64,000 nucleotides of DNA from PKWO01 sp036384915 (GTDB lineage Bacteria; Pseudomonadota; Gammaproteobacteria; Burkholderiales; Burkholderiaceae_D), in NCBI GenBank assembly GCA_036384915.1, contig DASVLJ010000050.1:49368-113367 (forward strand), given 5' to 3'. Under the pieces are notes generated by a model. It ran no database searches. It was not told the DNA's origin and saw only the letters and a list, made by a program, of their open reading frames with translations. Each line of letters begins with the position of its first letter. The stretch's first letter is position 1. The translations under genes and the position numbers were made by a program. Shown in pieces: positions 42,929 to 51,844 of the stretch.

Positions 42929-45874
42929 ATGCATACGATAGACAAGAAGCGCCGGATGGGGGGCGCTGCAAATCCAGCCTCAGTTCAATTTCCTTTAAGC
43001 CGGGTCGCATCCGCTTGCGCCTTGCTGGCCTTGTTCGCCGGCCAGGCGGGAGCGCAGCAAGCCTCTCAACCGCCCGTCGATACGGCAGCCCAGGCTTCGT
43101 CGCAGACCGTGGTCGTCACAGGTATCCGCCGCAGCCTGGAAGATTCGCTCTCGGTCAAGCGCAATTCCGATTCCATCGTTGAAGTCGTATCCGAGGAAGA
43201 CACCGGCAAGCTGCCCGACGCGAGCATCGCCGAAGCGCTGGCGCGCCTGCCCGGCGTGACCGGTCAGCGCGGCAGCGACGGACGCGTGACGGAGATCTCG
43301 ATCCGCGGCCTGTCGCCGGAATTCTCCGGCGCCTTGTTGAACGGCCGCGAAATGGTCAGCTCCACCGACCGACGCACCGTCGAATACGACCAGTTCCCTT
43401 CCGAACTGATCAGCCAGGCCGTCGTATACAAGACGCCGGACGCCACCTTGGTGGGGCAGGGCCTGTCCGGCACGGTCGATTTGCGCACGCGCCGCCCGCT
43501 CGACACGCGCGGCCAGGAAATCAACGTCAATCTGCGCGCCGACAAAAATTCGCAAGGCCAATTGATCCCTGGCGTGACCAGCCCGCTCGGATCGCGCTTT
43601 TCCTTTTCTTATGTCGACCAGTTCGCCAACAACACGATCGGCGTGGCTGTCGGCTTTGCGCGGCTGGACCAGAATACCGAACTGCGCTGGACCGAGGAAC
43701 CGGGCTGGGCCGATGCGATTCCCTGGGGCGTCGGCATCACCGGCGTGCCGCCGCAGGCACATCCCGGCAACGGCAGCACCAATGCGCTCTTGCCGATGTA
43801 CTGGGATGCCAAGGAAAGCTCGAAGCAGAACGTGCGCGACGGCTTGATGGGCGTGTTCGAATTCAAGCCCAACCGCGACCTGCACAGCACGGTCGACATG
43901 TTCCTGTCCAAGTTCGACACGCATGAAAAGGCGGGCATGTTCAATGCCTCGATGTGGGGCGATTGGGGTGGCCCGACCACCAGCCTCAGCGACGTCGGCC
44001 TGACCCAGATCGGACAGAACACCTTTGCCACCAGCGCGACGGCAAACGGCTTGCCATACAACGTCGGCGATTCCGACGACCGCCGCACAGACACCACTAC
44101 CGCGATCGGCTGGAACACCGAATTCAAGATGGCCGACAAGTGGACCGGCATCTCGGACCTGAGCTATTCCCACATCCGGCACGACGAAACCTATCAAGAA
44201 CTGTACGGCGCGGCCTACAACGACGCGACGCATAGCTGGGTTCCCGGCAACTTCCGCTGGAACGTCCCGGCCGCGGGCCAAGGCAATGAAACCTACACGC
44301 CGCTATCCAACAGCTTCACCAACAATATCGCGCTGGGCGACCCCTTGGGCTGGGTGCCCACCCAACCGCGCTATACCGGCACGATACGCTCGCCCAACTA
44401 CGACGACACGCTGAAGTCGCTGCGCTTCTCGGCCAAACGCGAAATGGACGGCATCTTCCGCGACTTCGTCGGGGGCATCAATTACACCGAGCGCGACAAG
44501 GCCATCGTCAACGAAGAACACCGGCTGCTGCTCAATACCGACAGTTCCGGCAACGACATCCGCACGATTCCTTCGTATGCGATAGGCACGCCCTGGAACC
44601 TGTCGGGCATCGGGATTCCTTCGATGGTCAATCTCAACATCGGCAGCCTGATCAATTCCGGCTTCGTAACGCGTCAAACCCTGTTCTCGCAAATGCCCGC
44701 GGAAAACTCGGACGTGCATGAAAAGGTCACCACGCTGTACGGCAAGTTCGACATCGACACCAATCTGTACAACGTCCCGATCCGCGGCAACGTCGGCCTG
44801 CAAGCCGTGCACACGCAACAGCAGTCTTCCGGCGTGGAGTACGACGGCAACGACGTGAACCCCGACATCAACCTGCTGTACACCAAGACCGGCGGCGCCA
44901 CCTATACCAACCTGCTGCCAAGCCTGAACCTGATCGCCGACCTGCCGGAAAATTGGGTCGCGCGCTTCGGCGCCGCCCGCACCCTGGCGCGTCCGGACAT
45001 CATCGACATGCGCGCCGGCGCCAGCACGCCGACCGTCATCACCCAGACCGGACCGCAGCAGGGCGAATGGACCACGGCCTATGCCGGCAATCCGGAATTG
45101 CGTCCCTGGATGGCCAATGCCTTCGACCTGGAAGTCGAGAAATATTTCAGCAAGCGCAGTTACGCCTCGGTCGCCCTGTTCTACAAAGACCTGACCAGTT
45201 ACGTCTACTATGAAAACGTCCCGCGCGACAATTCCGGCATCCCCACCGCCGGTCTGCCGGCCGGTGTAACGCCGGCGCAATACGGACCGTACCAGCAAGC
45301 GGTCAACGGCAGCGGCGGCTCGCTGCGCGGCATCGAAATTTCCGCTGCACTCGAAGGCAAGCTGATCTCGCCCTGGCTCAACAACTTCGGTGTGATCGCC
45401 AGCGCTTCCAAGCTTGGCAGCAACGTGGTCTATCCGGCTGGCTCGTTCGCCTTCGTGCCGGGCAAGGGCATCGGTGCGCCGGTCCCGGCCGCGCCGGGCA
45501 GCCAGGTACCGCTGAACGGCATGTCGGGCACGACCTTCAACATGACCTTCTATTACGAGAACGAGGGTTTCAACGCCCGTATCAGCCAGCGTTACCGCTC
45601 GGCCTTCACGGCCACGGTGCCCAACATCTATCTCTTGTCGGAAACCACGCAGCAGGAACCGGACCGCATCACCGACATGCAGATCGATTACACCTTCAAC
45701 CACGGCATGTACAAGGGCTTGACGCTGCTGTTCCAGGTCAACAACCTGTTGAACAAGGATACGCAGGACTTGACCACCACCAGCACCAATGCGCCCGACA
45801 CGACGATGCTGGTGCCGCACCGCACTTTCGAGTTCGGACGTGAAATCCTGGCGGGTGTGAACTACAAGTTCTGA
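42929..45874 (+). CDS. TonB-dependent receptor of the beta-glucan locus
   Basis: The 981-residue protein has a signal region (ACALLALFAGQAGAQQ), a TonB-box-like TVVVTGIRRSLEDSL, then EEDTGKLPDASIAEALARLPGV and the plug motif RGLSPEFSGALLNGRE, marking it as a TIGR01782-type receptor. The barrel ends canonically in GVNYKF. The ATG at 42929 is used with GGAGA upstream; the ribosome site itself excludes an earlier TTG. Three operators in the divergent region and a GH1 gene downstream point to uptake of beta-gluco-oligosaccharides, an inference from context. Confidence 0.94.
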   Translation: MHTIDKKRRMGGAANPASVQFPLSRVASACALLALFAGQAGAQQASQPPVDTAAQASSQTVVVTGIRRSLEDSLSVKRNSDSIVEVVSEEDTGKLPDASIAEALARLPGVTGQRGSDGRVTEISIRGLSPEFSGALLNGREMVSSTDRRTVEYDQFPSELISQAVVYKTPDATLVGQGLSGTVDLRTRRPLDTRGQEINVNLRADKNSQGQLIPGVTSPLGSRFSFSYVDQFANNTIGVAVGFARLDQNTELRWTEEPGWADAIPWGVGITGVPPQAHPGNGSTNALLPMYWDAKESSKQNVRDGLMGVFEFKPNRDLHSTVDMFLSKFDTHEKAGMFNASMWGDWGGPTTSLSDVGLTQIGQNTFATSATANGLPYNVGDSDDRRTDTTTAIGWNTEFKMADKWTGISDLSYSHIRHDETYQELYGAAYNDATHSWVPGNFRWNVPAAGQGNETYTPLSNSFTNNIALGDPLGWVPTQPRYTGTIRSPNYDDTLKSLRFSAKREMDGIFRDFVGGINYTERDKAIVNEEHRLLLNTDSSGNDIRTIPSYAIGTPWNLSGIGIPSMVNLNIGSLINSGFVTRQTLFSQMPAENSDVHEKVTTLYGKFDIDTNLYNVPIRGNVGLQAVHTQQQSSGVEYDGNDVNPDINLLYTKTGGATYTNLLPSLNLIADLPENWVARFGAARTLARPDIIDMRAGASTPTVITQTGPQQGEWTTAYAGNPELRPWMANAFDLEVEKYFSKRSYASVALFYKDLTSYVYYENVPRDNSGIPTAGLPAGVTPAQYGPYQQAVNGSGGSLRGIEISAALEGKLISPWLNNFGVIASASKLGSNVVYPAGSFAFVPGKGIGAPVPAAPGSQVPLNGMSGTTFNMTFYYENEGFNARISQRYRSAFTATVPNIYLLSETTQQEPDRITDMQIDYTFNHGMYKGLTLLFQVNNLLNKDTQDLTTTSTNAPDTTMLVPHRTFEFGREILAGVNYKF

Positions 45875-45901
45875 CCTTCAGGGAAATATCGAAGCAACAC
45901 C

Positions 45902-45927
45902 GGAAACTGCCCGAACGGGCAGTTTCC
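45902..45927 (+). terminator. Strong hairpin between receptor and GH1 genes
   Basis: GGAAACTGCCCG-AA-CGGGCAGTTTCC is a perfect 26-base inverted repeat starting 27 bases after the receptor stop, followed by ATTT. The T-run is short, so partial termination or mRNA processing that sets different levels of receptor and glucosidase is plausible. Confidence 0.6.
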
Positions 45928-45946
45928 ATTTGGAGAATCTGCAAGC

Positions 45947-47302
45947 ATGAACATGAATGACGGCTTACCCGCCCTTGCGCGGCGTGACTTCGCCTCCGAC
46001 TTCCGCTGGGGCTGCGCCACCTCGTCCTACCAGATCGAAGGCGCCGCCAATGCCGACGGGCGCGCCCCCTCGATCTGGGACAAGTTCGCCAACCAACCGG
46101 GGACGATACGCGACGGCTCCTCCGGCGCCGTCGCCTGCGAGCACTACCGGCGCTGGCCGGAAGATCTGACGCTGGCGCGCGACATCGGCTTCAACGCCTA
46201 CCGCTTTTCCATCGCCTGGCCGCGTATCTGCAGCGGCCCCGGCGCCAGACCCAACCAGGCCGGGCTCGATTTCTATTCGCGCCTGCTGGACGGCATGCTC
46301 GAGCGCGGCCTCGAACCCTGGGCCACGCTCTACCACTGGGATTTGCCGCAATATCTGCAAGACCGAGGCGGATGGGCCGAACGCGCCACAGTCGATGCCT
46401 TCGTCGATTATGCCGACGTGGTGACGCGCCATCTGGGCGACCGGCTCAAGAACTGGATCACGCACAACGAACCCTGGTGCACCGCCGTGCTGGGCCACTA
46501 CGAGGGCATCCACGCGCCGGGCTTGCGCGACCTGCCGACGGCCTTGCAAGTGTGCCACCACGTGCTGCTGTCGCATGGCCGCGCACTGTCGGCAATCCGC
46601 GCCAACGTGCCGGGGGCGCGAGCCGGCATCGCGCTAAGCCTGCACCCGATCCAGGCAGCGAGCGCCAGCCAGGAAGACCTTGATGCCGTGCGGCGCCACG
46701 ACGGCTTCCGCAACCGCTGGTTCCTCGATCCCCTGTACGGGCGCGGCTATCCGGCCGACACCATGGCCTTGTTCGGCGCCGCGGTACCGAAGATCGCCCC
46801 GGGAGATCTCGACGACATCGCCAGGCCGACCGATTTCCTCGGCGTGAACTACTATTCGCCCGAAACCGTGCGCGACGACCGCACGGCCGGCCCGCTGCGC
46901 GCCCAAGTCGTCAACCCGGATGGACGCGAACGCACCGCGTTCGGCTGGGAAGTCTCGCCCGACGGCATGCGCTCCCTGCTCTCCCGCATCGCCGGCGAAT
47001 ACCACCCGAGCGACATCTACATCACCGAAAACGGTTCCTGCTACAACGACCGCGTGGCGCCGGACGGCACGGTGGACGATGCGGAGCGGCTCAGCTTCCT
47101 GGTGCGGCATCTCTCGGCCCTGCGCGGCGCCATCGCCGAGGGCGTCCCGGTCAAGGGTTATTTTGCCTGGAGCCTGCTGGACAACTTTGAATGGGCTGAA
47201 GGTTATCTGCGGCGGTTTGGCCTGATCCATGTCGATTTCGGCAGCCAGAAGCGCACGCTCAAGACCAGCGGCAAATGGCTAAGTGACTTTCTGAAGTCGT
47301 AG
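45947..47302 (+). CDS. GH1 beta-glucosidase (first)
   Basis: The 451-residue enzyme has complete GH1 signatures: FRWGCATSSYQIEGAAN, acid/base Glu175 in THNEPW, nucleophile Glu361 in YITENGS, and FAWSLLDNFEWAEGY for aglycone binding. No signal peptide is present, so it hydrolyses imported beta-gluco-oligosaccharides in the cytoplasm. It follows the TonB receptor by 72 bases containing a strong hairpin. A second GH1 enzyme is encoded at 48615-49961, so the two may differ in linkage or chain-length preference. Confidence 0.95.
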   Translation: MNMNDGLPALARRDFASDFRWGCATSSYQIEGAANADGRAPSIWDKFANQPGTIRDGSSGAVACEHYRRWPEDLTLARDIGFNAYRFSIAWPRICSGPGARPNQAGLDFYSRLLDGMLERGLEPWATLYHWDLPQYLQDRGGWAERATVDAFVDYADVVTRHLGDRLKNWITHNEPWCTAVLGHYEGIHAPGLRDLPTALQVCHHVLLSHGRALSAIRANVPGARAGIALSLHPIQAASASQEDLDAVRRHDGFRNRWFLDPLYGRGYPADTMALFGAAVPKIAPGDLDDIARPTDFLGVNYYSPETVRDDRTAGPLRAQVVNPDGRERTAFGWEVSPDGMRSLLSRIAGEYHPSDIYITENGSCYNDRVAPDGTVDDAERLSFLVRHLSALRGAIAEGVPVKGYFAWSLLDNFEWAEGYLRRFGLIHVDFGSQKRTLKTSGKWLSDFLKS

Positions 47303-47527
47303 CATGTTGCCAGCGGACTCCCCTCGCCCGCAGGCAGGAGAGCGGCTGGGGTGAGGGATGTTGCGCTTCGACTCGGCTAATCAAGGAAGCAGAAACAAAT
47401 CTACACACATTGACTATAGGAGCCAAGCCAATTCACGACCGCCCACTCCCTGCCTGCGCCGCCCGCCTATCGCGCCTGCAGGCGAAGGCAATCGGTAAGC
47501 GTAGCCGATAGGGGAATACTTTCCACA
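47303..47527. repeat. Convergent gap with two GC-rich inverted-repeat blocks
   Basis: Block one (47317-47358) resembles the repeat at 6076-6115. Block two has CCTATCG (47466-47472) pairing with CGATAGG (47506-47512) and an inner palindrome CGCCTGCAGGCG (47473-47484). The gap separates convergent genes, so these stems may help end transcription from both sides. No gene was seen. Confidence 0.5.
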
Positions 47528-48574
47528 CTACGCCATCAGCCGCCCCGTCCCATCAAACCCAAGCGCCTTGCGCACATCGGGCAACAACCCCAGCGCCTGC
47601 CCCGCCTGGCAGTGCGCGTAATCGGAACCGACCTTGGCATGCACCAGGTCCGTCATGCCTTGCACCTGCAGATGCAGGATCGATGAATCGCCAAGGTGCT
47701 CGGCCAGCACCACGTTGGCCGAAATACCGTCCGCACCCGTCGTGACGTGCATGTGCTCGGGCCGCAAGCCGATGCGTGCGGCGCCGGTGGGCAGGGATGC
47801 AGCCAAGGTGTGCCACAGGGGATGCTCCATCCCTGTCGCCGGCGCATCGAAGAAGTTGATGCGCGGCGAACCAAGGAAAGCGGCCACGAATTCATTTCCT
47901 GGCCTGTGGTACAGCTCGCCCGGCGCGCCGAGTTGCTCGATACATCCGCGATTGAACACGGCAATACGGTCGCCCATGGTCATCGCTTCCACCTGGTCGT
48001 GCGTGACATAGATCATGGTGGTGCCGAGTTCGCGATGCAGGCGCGTCAATTCGATGCGCATATCCACGCGCAGCGCCGCGTCCAGGTTCGACAGCGGCTC
48101 GTCGAACAGGAACACCTTCGGCTTGCGCACGATGGCCCGGCCGATGGCAACGCGCTGGCGTTCGCCGCCCGACAATTCCTTGGGATAGCGTTCAAGCATG
48201 TGGCTGATGCGCAGCACTTCGGCTGCCTGCCCGACTTTGGCCTTCCGCGCGGCTTTGTCCACTCCGGCCATCTTGAGCGAAAAACCCATGTTTTCCGCCA
48301 CCGTCATATGCGGATACAGCGCATAGCTCTGAAACACCATGGCTGCACCGCGTTCATGCGGGCGCTGCTCGTTGGCGCGCACGCCGTCGATCAATAGCTC
48401 GCCCTGGTCTATGCCTTCCAGGCCGGCAACCATGCGTAGCGTGGTCGATTTGCCGCAGCCCGAGGGGCCGACGAAGACCAGGAATTCGCCGTCGCGCACT
48501 TCCAGGTCTATACCCTTGATGACTTCGGTGCCGTTGAAGTTTTTACGTATGCCGCGCAGCGTGACTTGCGCCAT
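47528..48574 (-). CDS. Sugar ABC transporter ATP-binding protein (MalK/UgpC/MsmX type)
   Basis: The 348-residue ATPase has Walker A GPSGCGKST (36-44), Q-loop FQSYALYPHM, signature LSGGERQR, Walker B KVFLFDEPLSNLD and a switch His in YVTHDQ. The C-terminal third is the OB-fold regulatory domain of CUT1 sugar importers (IGLRPEHMHV). It powers the permease pair encoded at 50007-51844. It is the last gene of the GH16-led operon, 40 bases after the second GH1 gene. Confidence 0.94.
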   Translation of the reverse strand: MAQVTLRGIRKNFNGTEVIKGIDLEVRDGEFLVFVGPSGCGKSTTLRMVAGLEGIDQGELLIDGVRANEQRPHERGAAMVFQSYALYPHMTVAENMGFSLKMAGVDKAARKAKVGQAAEVLRISHMLERYPKELSGGERQRVAIGRAIVRKPKVFLFDEPLSNLDAALRVDMRIELTRLHRELGTTMIYVTHDQVEAMTMGDRIAVFNRGCIEQLGAPGELYHRPGNEFVAAFLGSPRINFFDAPATGMEHPLWHTLAASLPTGAARIGLRPEHMHVTTGADGISANVVLAEHLGDSSILHLQVQGMTDLVHAKVGSDYAHCQAGQALGLLPDVRKALGFDGTGRLMA

Positions 48575-48614
48575 GTACCGTCTCCTTGTTCATTCTTGTT
48601 TGCCGCCTCGGATA

Positions 48615-49961
48615 CTACCCGTGGGAGGCCTTCACCCGGGCGAGGAAATCGCGATACCACAGCGCGCTGTCTTTCAGCGTGCGCGCCTGGGTCGCGTAGT
48701 CGACGTGGACGATGCCGAAACGCTTTTCGTATCCCGAAGCCCACTCGAAGTTGTCCATCAGGCTCCACACCATGTAGCCGGCCATGTTCACGCCCTGGCG
48801 CATCGCCTCGCGCACGGCGCCGATATGGCGCGCCAGGTAGTCGGTTCGCCCGGCGTCGGCCACCTTGCCGTCTATCATCCTGTCGTCGAAGCTGCCGCCG
48901 TTTTCGGTGATGTAAAGCGGCGGTACGGCGTAGTCGCGATCGAGCCGCAGCAGCAATTCGGTCAAGCCTTCGGGATAGATTTCCCACCCCATATCGGTCA
49001 CGGCACGCCCGCTTTCGCGCACGTTCCAGGGTTTGCCGGCGCTGGCTACCGAGCGCGTGTAGTAATTGATGCCGAGAAAATCCATCGGTGCCGCAATGAC
49101 TTCCATGTCGCCCGTGGCAATTTTCGGCGCATCGGGGCCGAGATGTTCAAGCACGTCGGACGGATAGCACCCCTTGAACAGCGGGTCCATATACCAGCGC
49201 ACCAGTTTGCCGTCCTCCAGGCGCGCCTTGGCCGCGTCGGCCGCGCTGTCGCTGGCCGCATGGATGGGCGAGAGGTTGAGCACGATGCCGAGGTCGGCGC
49301 GGCAATTGTCGCCGCGTAGCGCGGCCAGCGCCATGCCGTGCGACAGCAGCAGGTGATGCGACACTTGTGCCGCCACAGCACGGTCCTTGATGCCCGGGGC
49401 GAACACGCCGCTCTCGTGGCCCAGCGTGGCCATGACCCAGGGCTCGTTGTGGGTGGCGATGGACGGCAGTCGGTCGCCGAAGCGGCTGGCGATGCCTTGC
49501 GCATATTCGACGAAGCGGAACACCGTATCGCGCCCGGCCCAGCCGCCTTTTTCCTGCAGCGCCTGCGGCAAGTCCCAGTGGTTCAATGTCAGGTAAGGCT
49601 TGAGCCCGCGTTCCAGAATGCCGTCTATCAGCCGCTCGTAATAGGCCAGGCCTTTTTCATTCCAGGCACCCGCGCCTTGGGGCAACACGCGCGGCCACGA
49701 CACCGAGAAGCGGTAGGCATCGACGCCGAGATCGGCGATCAGATCGAGGTCGCCGTTCCAGCGATGATAGTGGTCGCAAGCCGTATCGCCATTGCTGCCG
49801 TCGGCGATCACGCCGGGCTTGGCGCAAAAATGATCCCAGACCGACGCCCCCTTGCCGTCTTCGCGGCTGGCGCCTTCGATCTGAAAGGCGCTGGTGGCCA
49901 CGCCCCAGACGAAGTCCGGGGGAAACTGGGCGGCGATGTCGCTTGTTTTGATGTTCGTCAT
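48615..49961 (-). CDS. GH1 beta-glucosidase (second)
   Basis: The 448-residue enzyme has FVWGVATSAFQIEGA at the N-terminus, acid/base Glu173 in THNEPW, nucleophile Glu353 in YITENGG and MVWSLMDNFEWASGYEKRFG. It has no signal peptide and acts in the cytoplasm on sugars brought in by the ABC transporter with which it is co-transcribed. Sequence identity to the first GH1 enzyme looks moderate, so this is not a recent duplication. Confidence 0.95.
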   Translation of the reverse strand: MTNIKTSDIAAQFPPDFVWGVATSAFQIEGASREDGKGASVWDHFCAKPGVIADGSNGDTACDHYHRWNGDLDLIADLGVDAYRFSVSWPRVLPQGAGAWNEKGLAYYERLIDGILERGLKPYLTLNHWDLPQALQEKGGWAGRDTVFRFVEYAQGIASRFGDRLPSIATHNEPWVMATLGHESGVFAPGIKDRAVAAQVSHHLLLSHGMALAALRGDNCRADLGIVLNLSPIHAASDSAADAAKARLEDGKLVRWYMDPLFKGCYPSDVLEHLGPDAPKIATGDMEVIAAPMDFLGINYYTRSVASAGKPWNVRESGRAVTDMGWEIYPEGLTELLLRLDRDYAVPPLYITENGGSFDDRMIDGKVADAGRTDYLARHIGAVREAMRQGVNMAGYMVWSLMDNFEWASGYEKRFGIVHVDYATQARTLKDSALWYRDFLARVKASHG

Positions 49962-50006
49962 GTTTTGAAAAGCAGTATTGCGAATGGTTCGAATGCGTGT
50001 TGCGGC

Positions 50007-50888
50007 TTACTTGACCGCACCGGCGGTCAGGCCCGATATCAATTGGCGCGAGGAAAGCACGAACAGCACCAGGAGCGGGATGGTGGCGATGGCCGAGCCG
50101 GCCATCAGCGCGCCCCACTGCGTGTCGACCGGGCTTTGCAGGCTGCGCAAGGCCAGCGGCAGGGTATACATGTCGGGCGAGCGCATCACCACCAGCGGCG
50201 CGATGAAGTTGTTCCACGATGCGATGAAGGTGATCAGGCCGAGTGTACCGAGCGCGGGACGCAGCAGGGGCAGCACGATGCGGAAATAAATGCCCATCTC
50301 GCCGCAGCCGTCCATGCGTGCCGCATCGATCAATTCGGTCGGTACCGAGCTGGCAACGAATTGGCGCATCAGGAAAATGCCGAAGGCGCTGGCCGCCCCG
50401 GGCAGGTAGAGCGCGCGCGGCTGGTCGATCCAGCCCAAGGCATCCATGGCCAGAAAGGTCGGAATCATGTTCATGAACGAGGGCAGCAGCATGGTGCCCA
50501 TGACCAGGCCGAACAGCAGCTTCTTGCCTTTGAACTCGAAGCGGCCGAAGGCGTAACCGGCCATGGAACAAAACAGCAGCGTCAGGATGGTCGAGGCCAG
50601 CGCGACATAGAGACTCCAGCCGAGGCTGCGCCAGAACGGGATGCGGCTGGTCAGGAGCTGCACGTTTTCGCCGAAGCTGTGGCCGAAAAACAGCGGCGGC
50701 GGCACATCGAAGATTTCGGTGCGCGAATGCGTCGCGAACACGAACATGAAGTAGAACGGCGCCAGCATCACGAGCGCGCCGATGGCGATCATGCCATAGG
50801 CGGCCCAGAGCGCCAGGCGGCTGTCGGCGCGAATAGCGGCTTGTTGGCGCGGACGGTCCGCCAGGGTCATTTGCAGGTTCGGGCTCAT
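50007..50888 (-). CDS. Sugar ABC transporter permease (MalG type)
   Basis: The 293-residue protein has six predicted membrane helices and the permease EAA loop in IDAARMDGCGEMGIYFRIVLPLLRPAL, typical of CUT1 MalG-type subunits. The N-terminus is longer than usual (about 30 residues before the first helix). It pairs with the MalF-type permease, whose stop codon overlaps its ATG by four bases. Confidence 0.92.
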   Translation of the reverse strand: MSPNLQMTLADRPRQQAAIRADSRLALWAAYGMIAIGALVMLAPFYFMFVFATHSRTEIFDVPPPLFFGHSFGENVQLLTSRIPFWRSLGWSLYVALASTILTLLFCSMAGYAFGRFEFKGKKLLFGLVMGTMLLPSFMNMIPTFLAMDALGWIDQPRALYLPGAASAFGIFLMRQFVASSVPTELIDAARMDGCGEMGIYFRIVLPLLRPALGTLGLITFIASWNNFIAPLVVMRSPDMYTLPLALRSLQSPVDTQWGALMAGSAIATIPLLVLFVLSSRQLISGLTAGAVK

Positions 50889-51844
50889 TGTGGGGAATTC
50901 CGGGTGCGGAAGGCGCGTTGCGTCAGCCAGGTCAGCACTGCCACCACCGCAAACAATAACCAGGACATGGCGCTGGCGGCACCGAAGTCGTCGAAGTCGA
51001 ACGCCATGCGGTATAGATAGACTGCCGCCGTCATGCCGGCCTGATCCGAGCCGCCGTTGCCCATGGTCAGGATGAAAGGCTCCTCGAACAATTGCAGGCC
51101 GCCGATGACGGAAAGCGTGACGCCGAAAACCATGATGGGCCGCAGGCTGGGCAAAGTGATGTAGCGGAACTGCTGCAGCCGCCCGGCGCCGTCCATGCGC
51201 GCCGCCTCGTACAAGTCGGCCGGAATCGTCTGCAATGCGGCGAGGTAGAGCACGATGTTGAAACCGAGGTAGCGCCAGAACACCACGATGGCGATGGCCG
51301 GCTTGATCGTGTCGGAATTATTGGTCCAGTCGACCGGGTCGGCCGGCAGGATGTGATTCAGCAAGGGCACCTGCGCCAATTCCTTCAGCGCCAGGTTGAT
51401 CAAGCCGAAGTTGGTCGAGAACAGCGCCGTGAACATGATCGCGATCGCCACCGTCGAAGTGATGTAGGGCACGAAGTACAGGCCCACGACCAGATTGCGC
51501 GCGCGCTTGATGCCGGCATGGATGAAGCACGCCAGGGGAATCGCCAGCAGATGCTGCGGCAAGCCCGAGGCTGCGGCGAGCCAGAACGTGTTCTTCAAAG
51601 ACTTCCAGAACCATTCATCCTGCAGCGAAAAGGCGAAATTGTCGAAGCCGACGTATTGCATCGATTCCAGCCCGGCGCTCGGCTCCCAGCTATGGAAAGC
51701 CAGGTAGAGCGAAAACAACAACGGAAACAGGCCGAAGACGAGGAACAGGACCAGGAACGGGGCTAGAAGCAGATAGGGCGTCCAGGCCGGCGGCAGGCGC
51801 CATTTGACGGGATGTTTGATGGCATTAAGCATGGCCGCTCTCAT
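50885..51844 (-). CDS. Sugar ABC transporter permease (MalF type)
   Basis: The 319-residue protein has a first helix YLLLAPFLVLFLVFGLFPLLF, further helices and the EAA loop LYEAARMDGAGRLQQFRYITLPSLRP. It forms the import channel with the MalG-type subunit. The start at 51844 overlaps the binding-protein stop by ATGA; ATG at 51832 is an alternative. The long upstream extension of this frame overlaps the binding-protein gene and is not coding here. Confidence 0.92.
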   Translation of the reverse strand: MRAAMLNAIKHPVKWRLPPAWTPYLLLAPFLVLFLVFGLFPLLFSLYLAFHSWEPSAGLESMQYVGFDNFAFSLQDEWFWKSLKNTFWLAAASGLPQHLLAIPLACFIHAGIKRARNLVVGLYFVPYITSTVAIAIMFTALFSTNFGLINLALKELAQVPLLNHILPADPVDWTNNSDTIKPAIAIVVFWRYLGFNIVLYLAALQTIPADLYEAARMDGAGRLQQFRYITLPSLRPIMVFGVTLSVIGGLQLFEEPFILTMGNGGSDQAGMTAAVYLYRMAFDFDDFGAASAMSWLLFAVVAVLTWLTQRAFRTRNSPQ

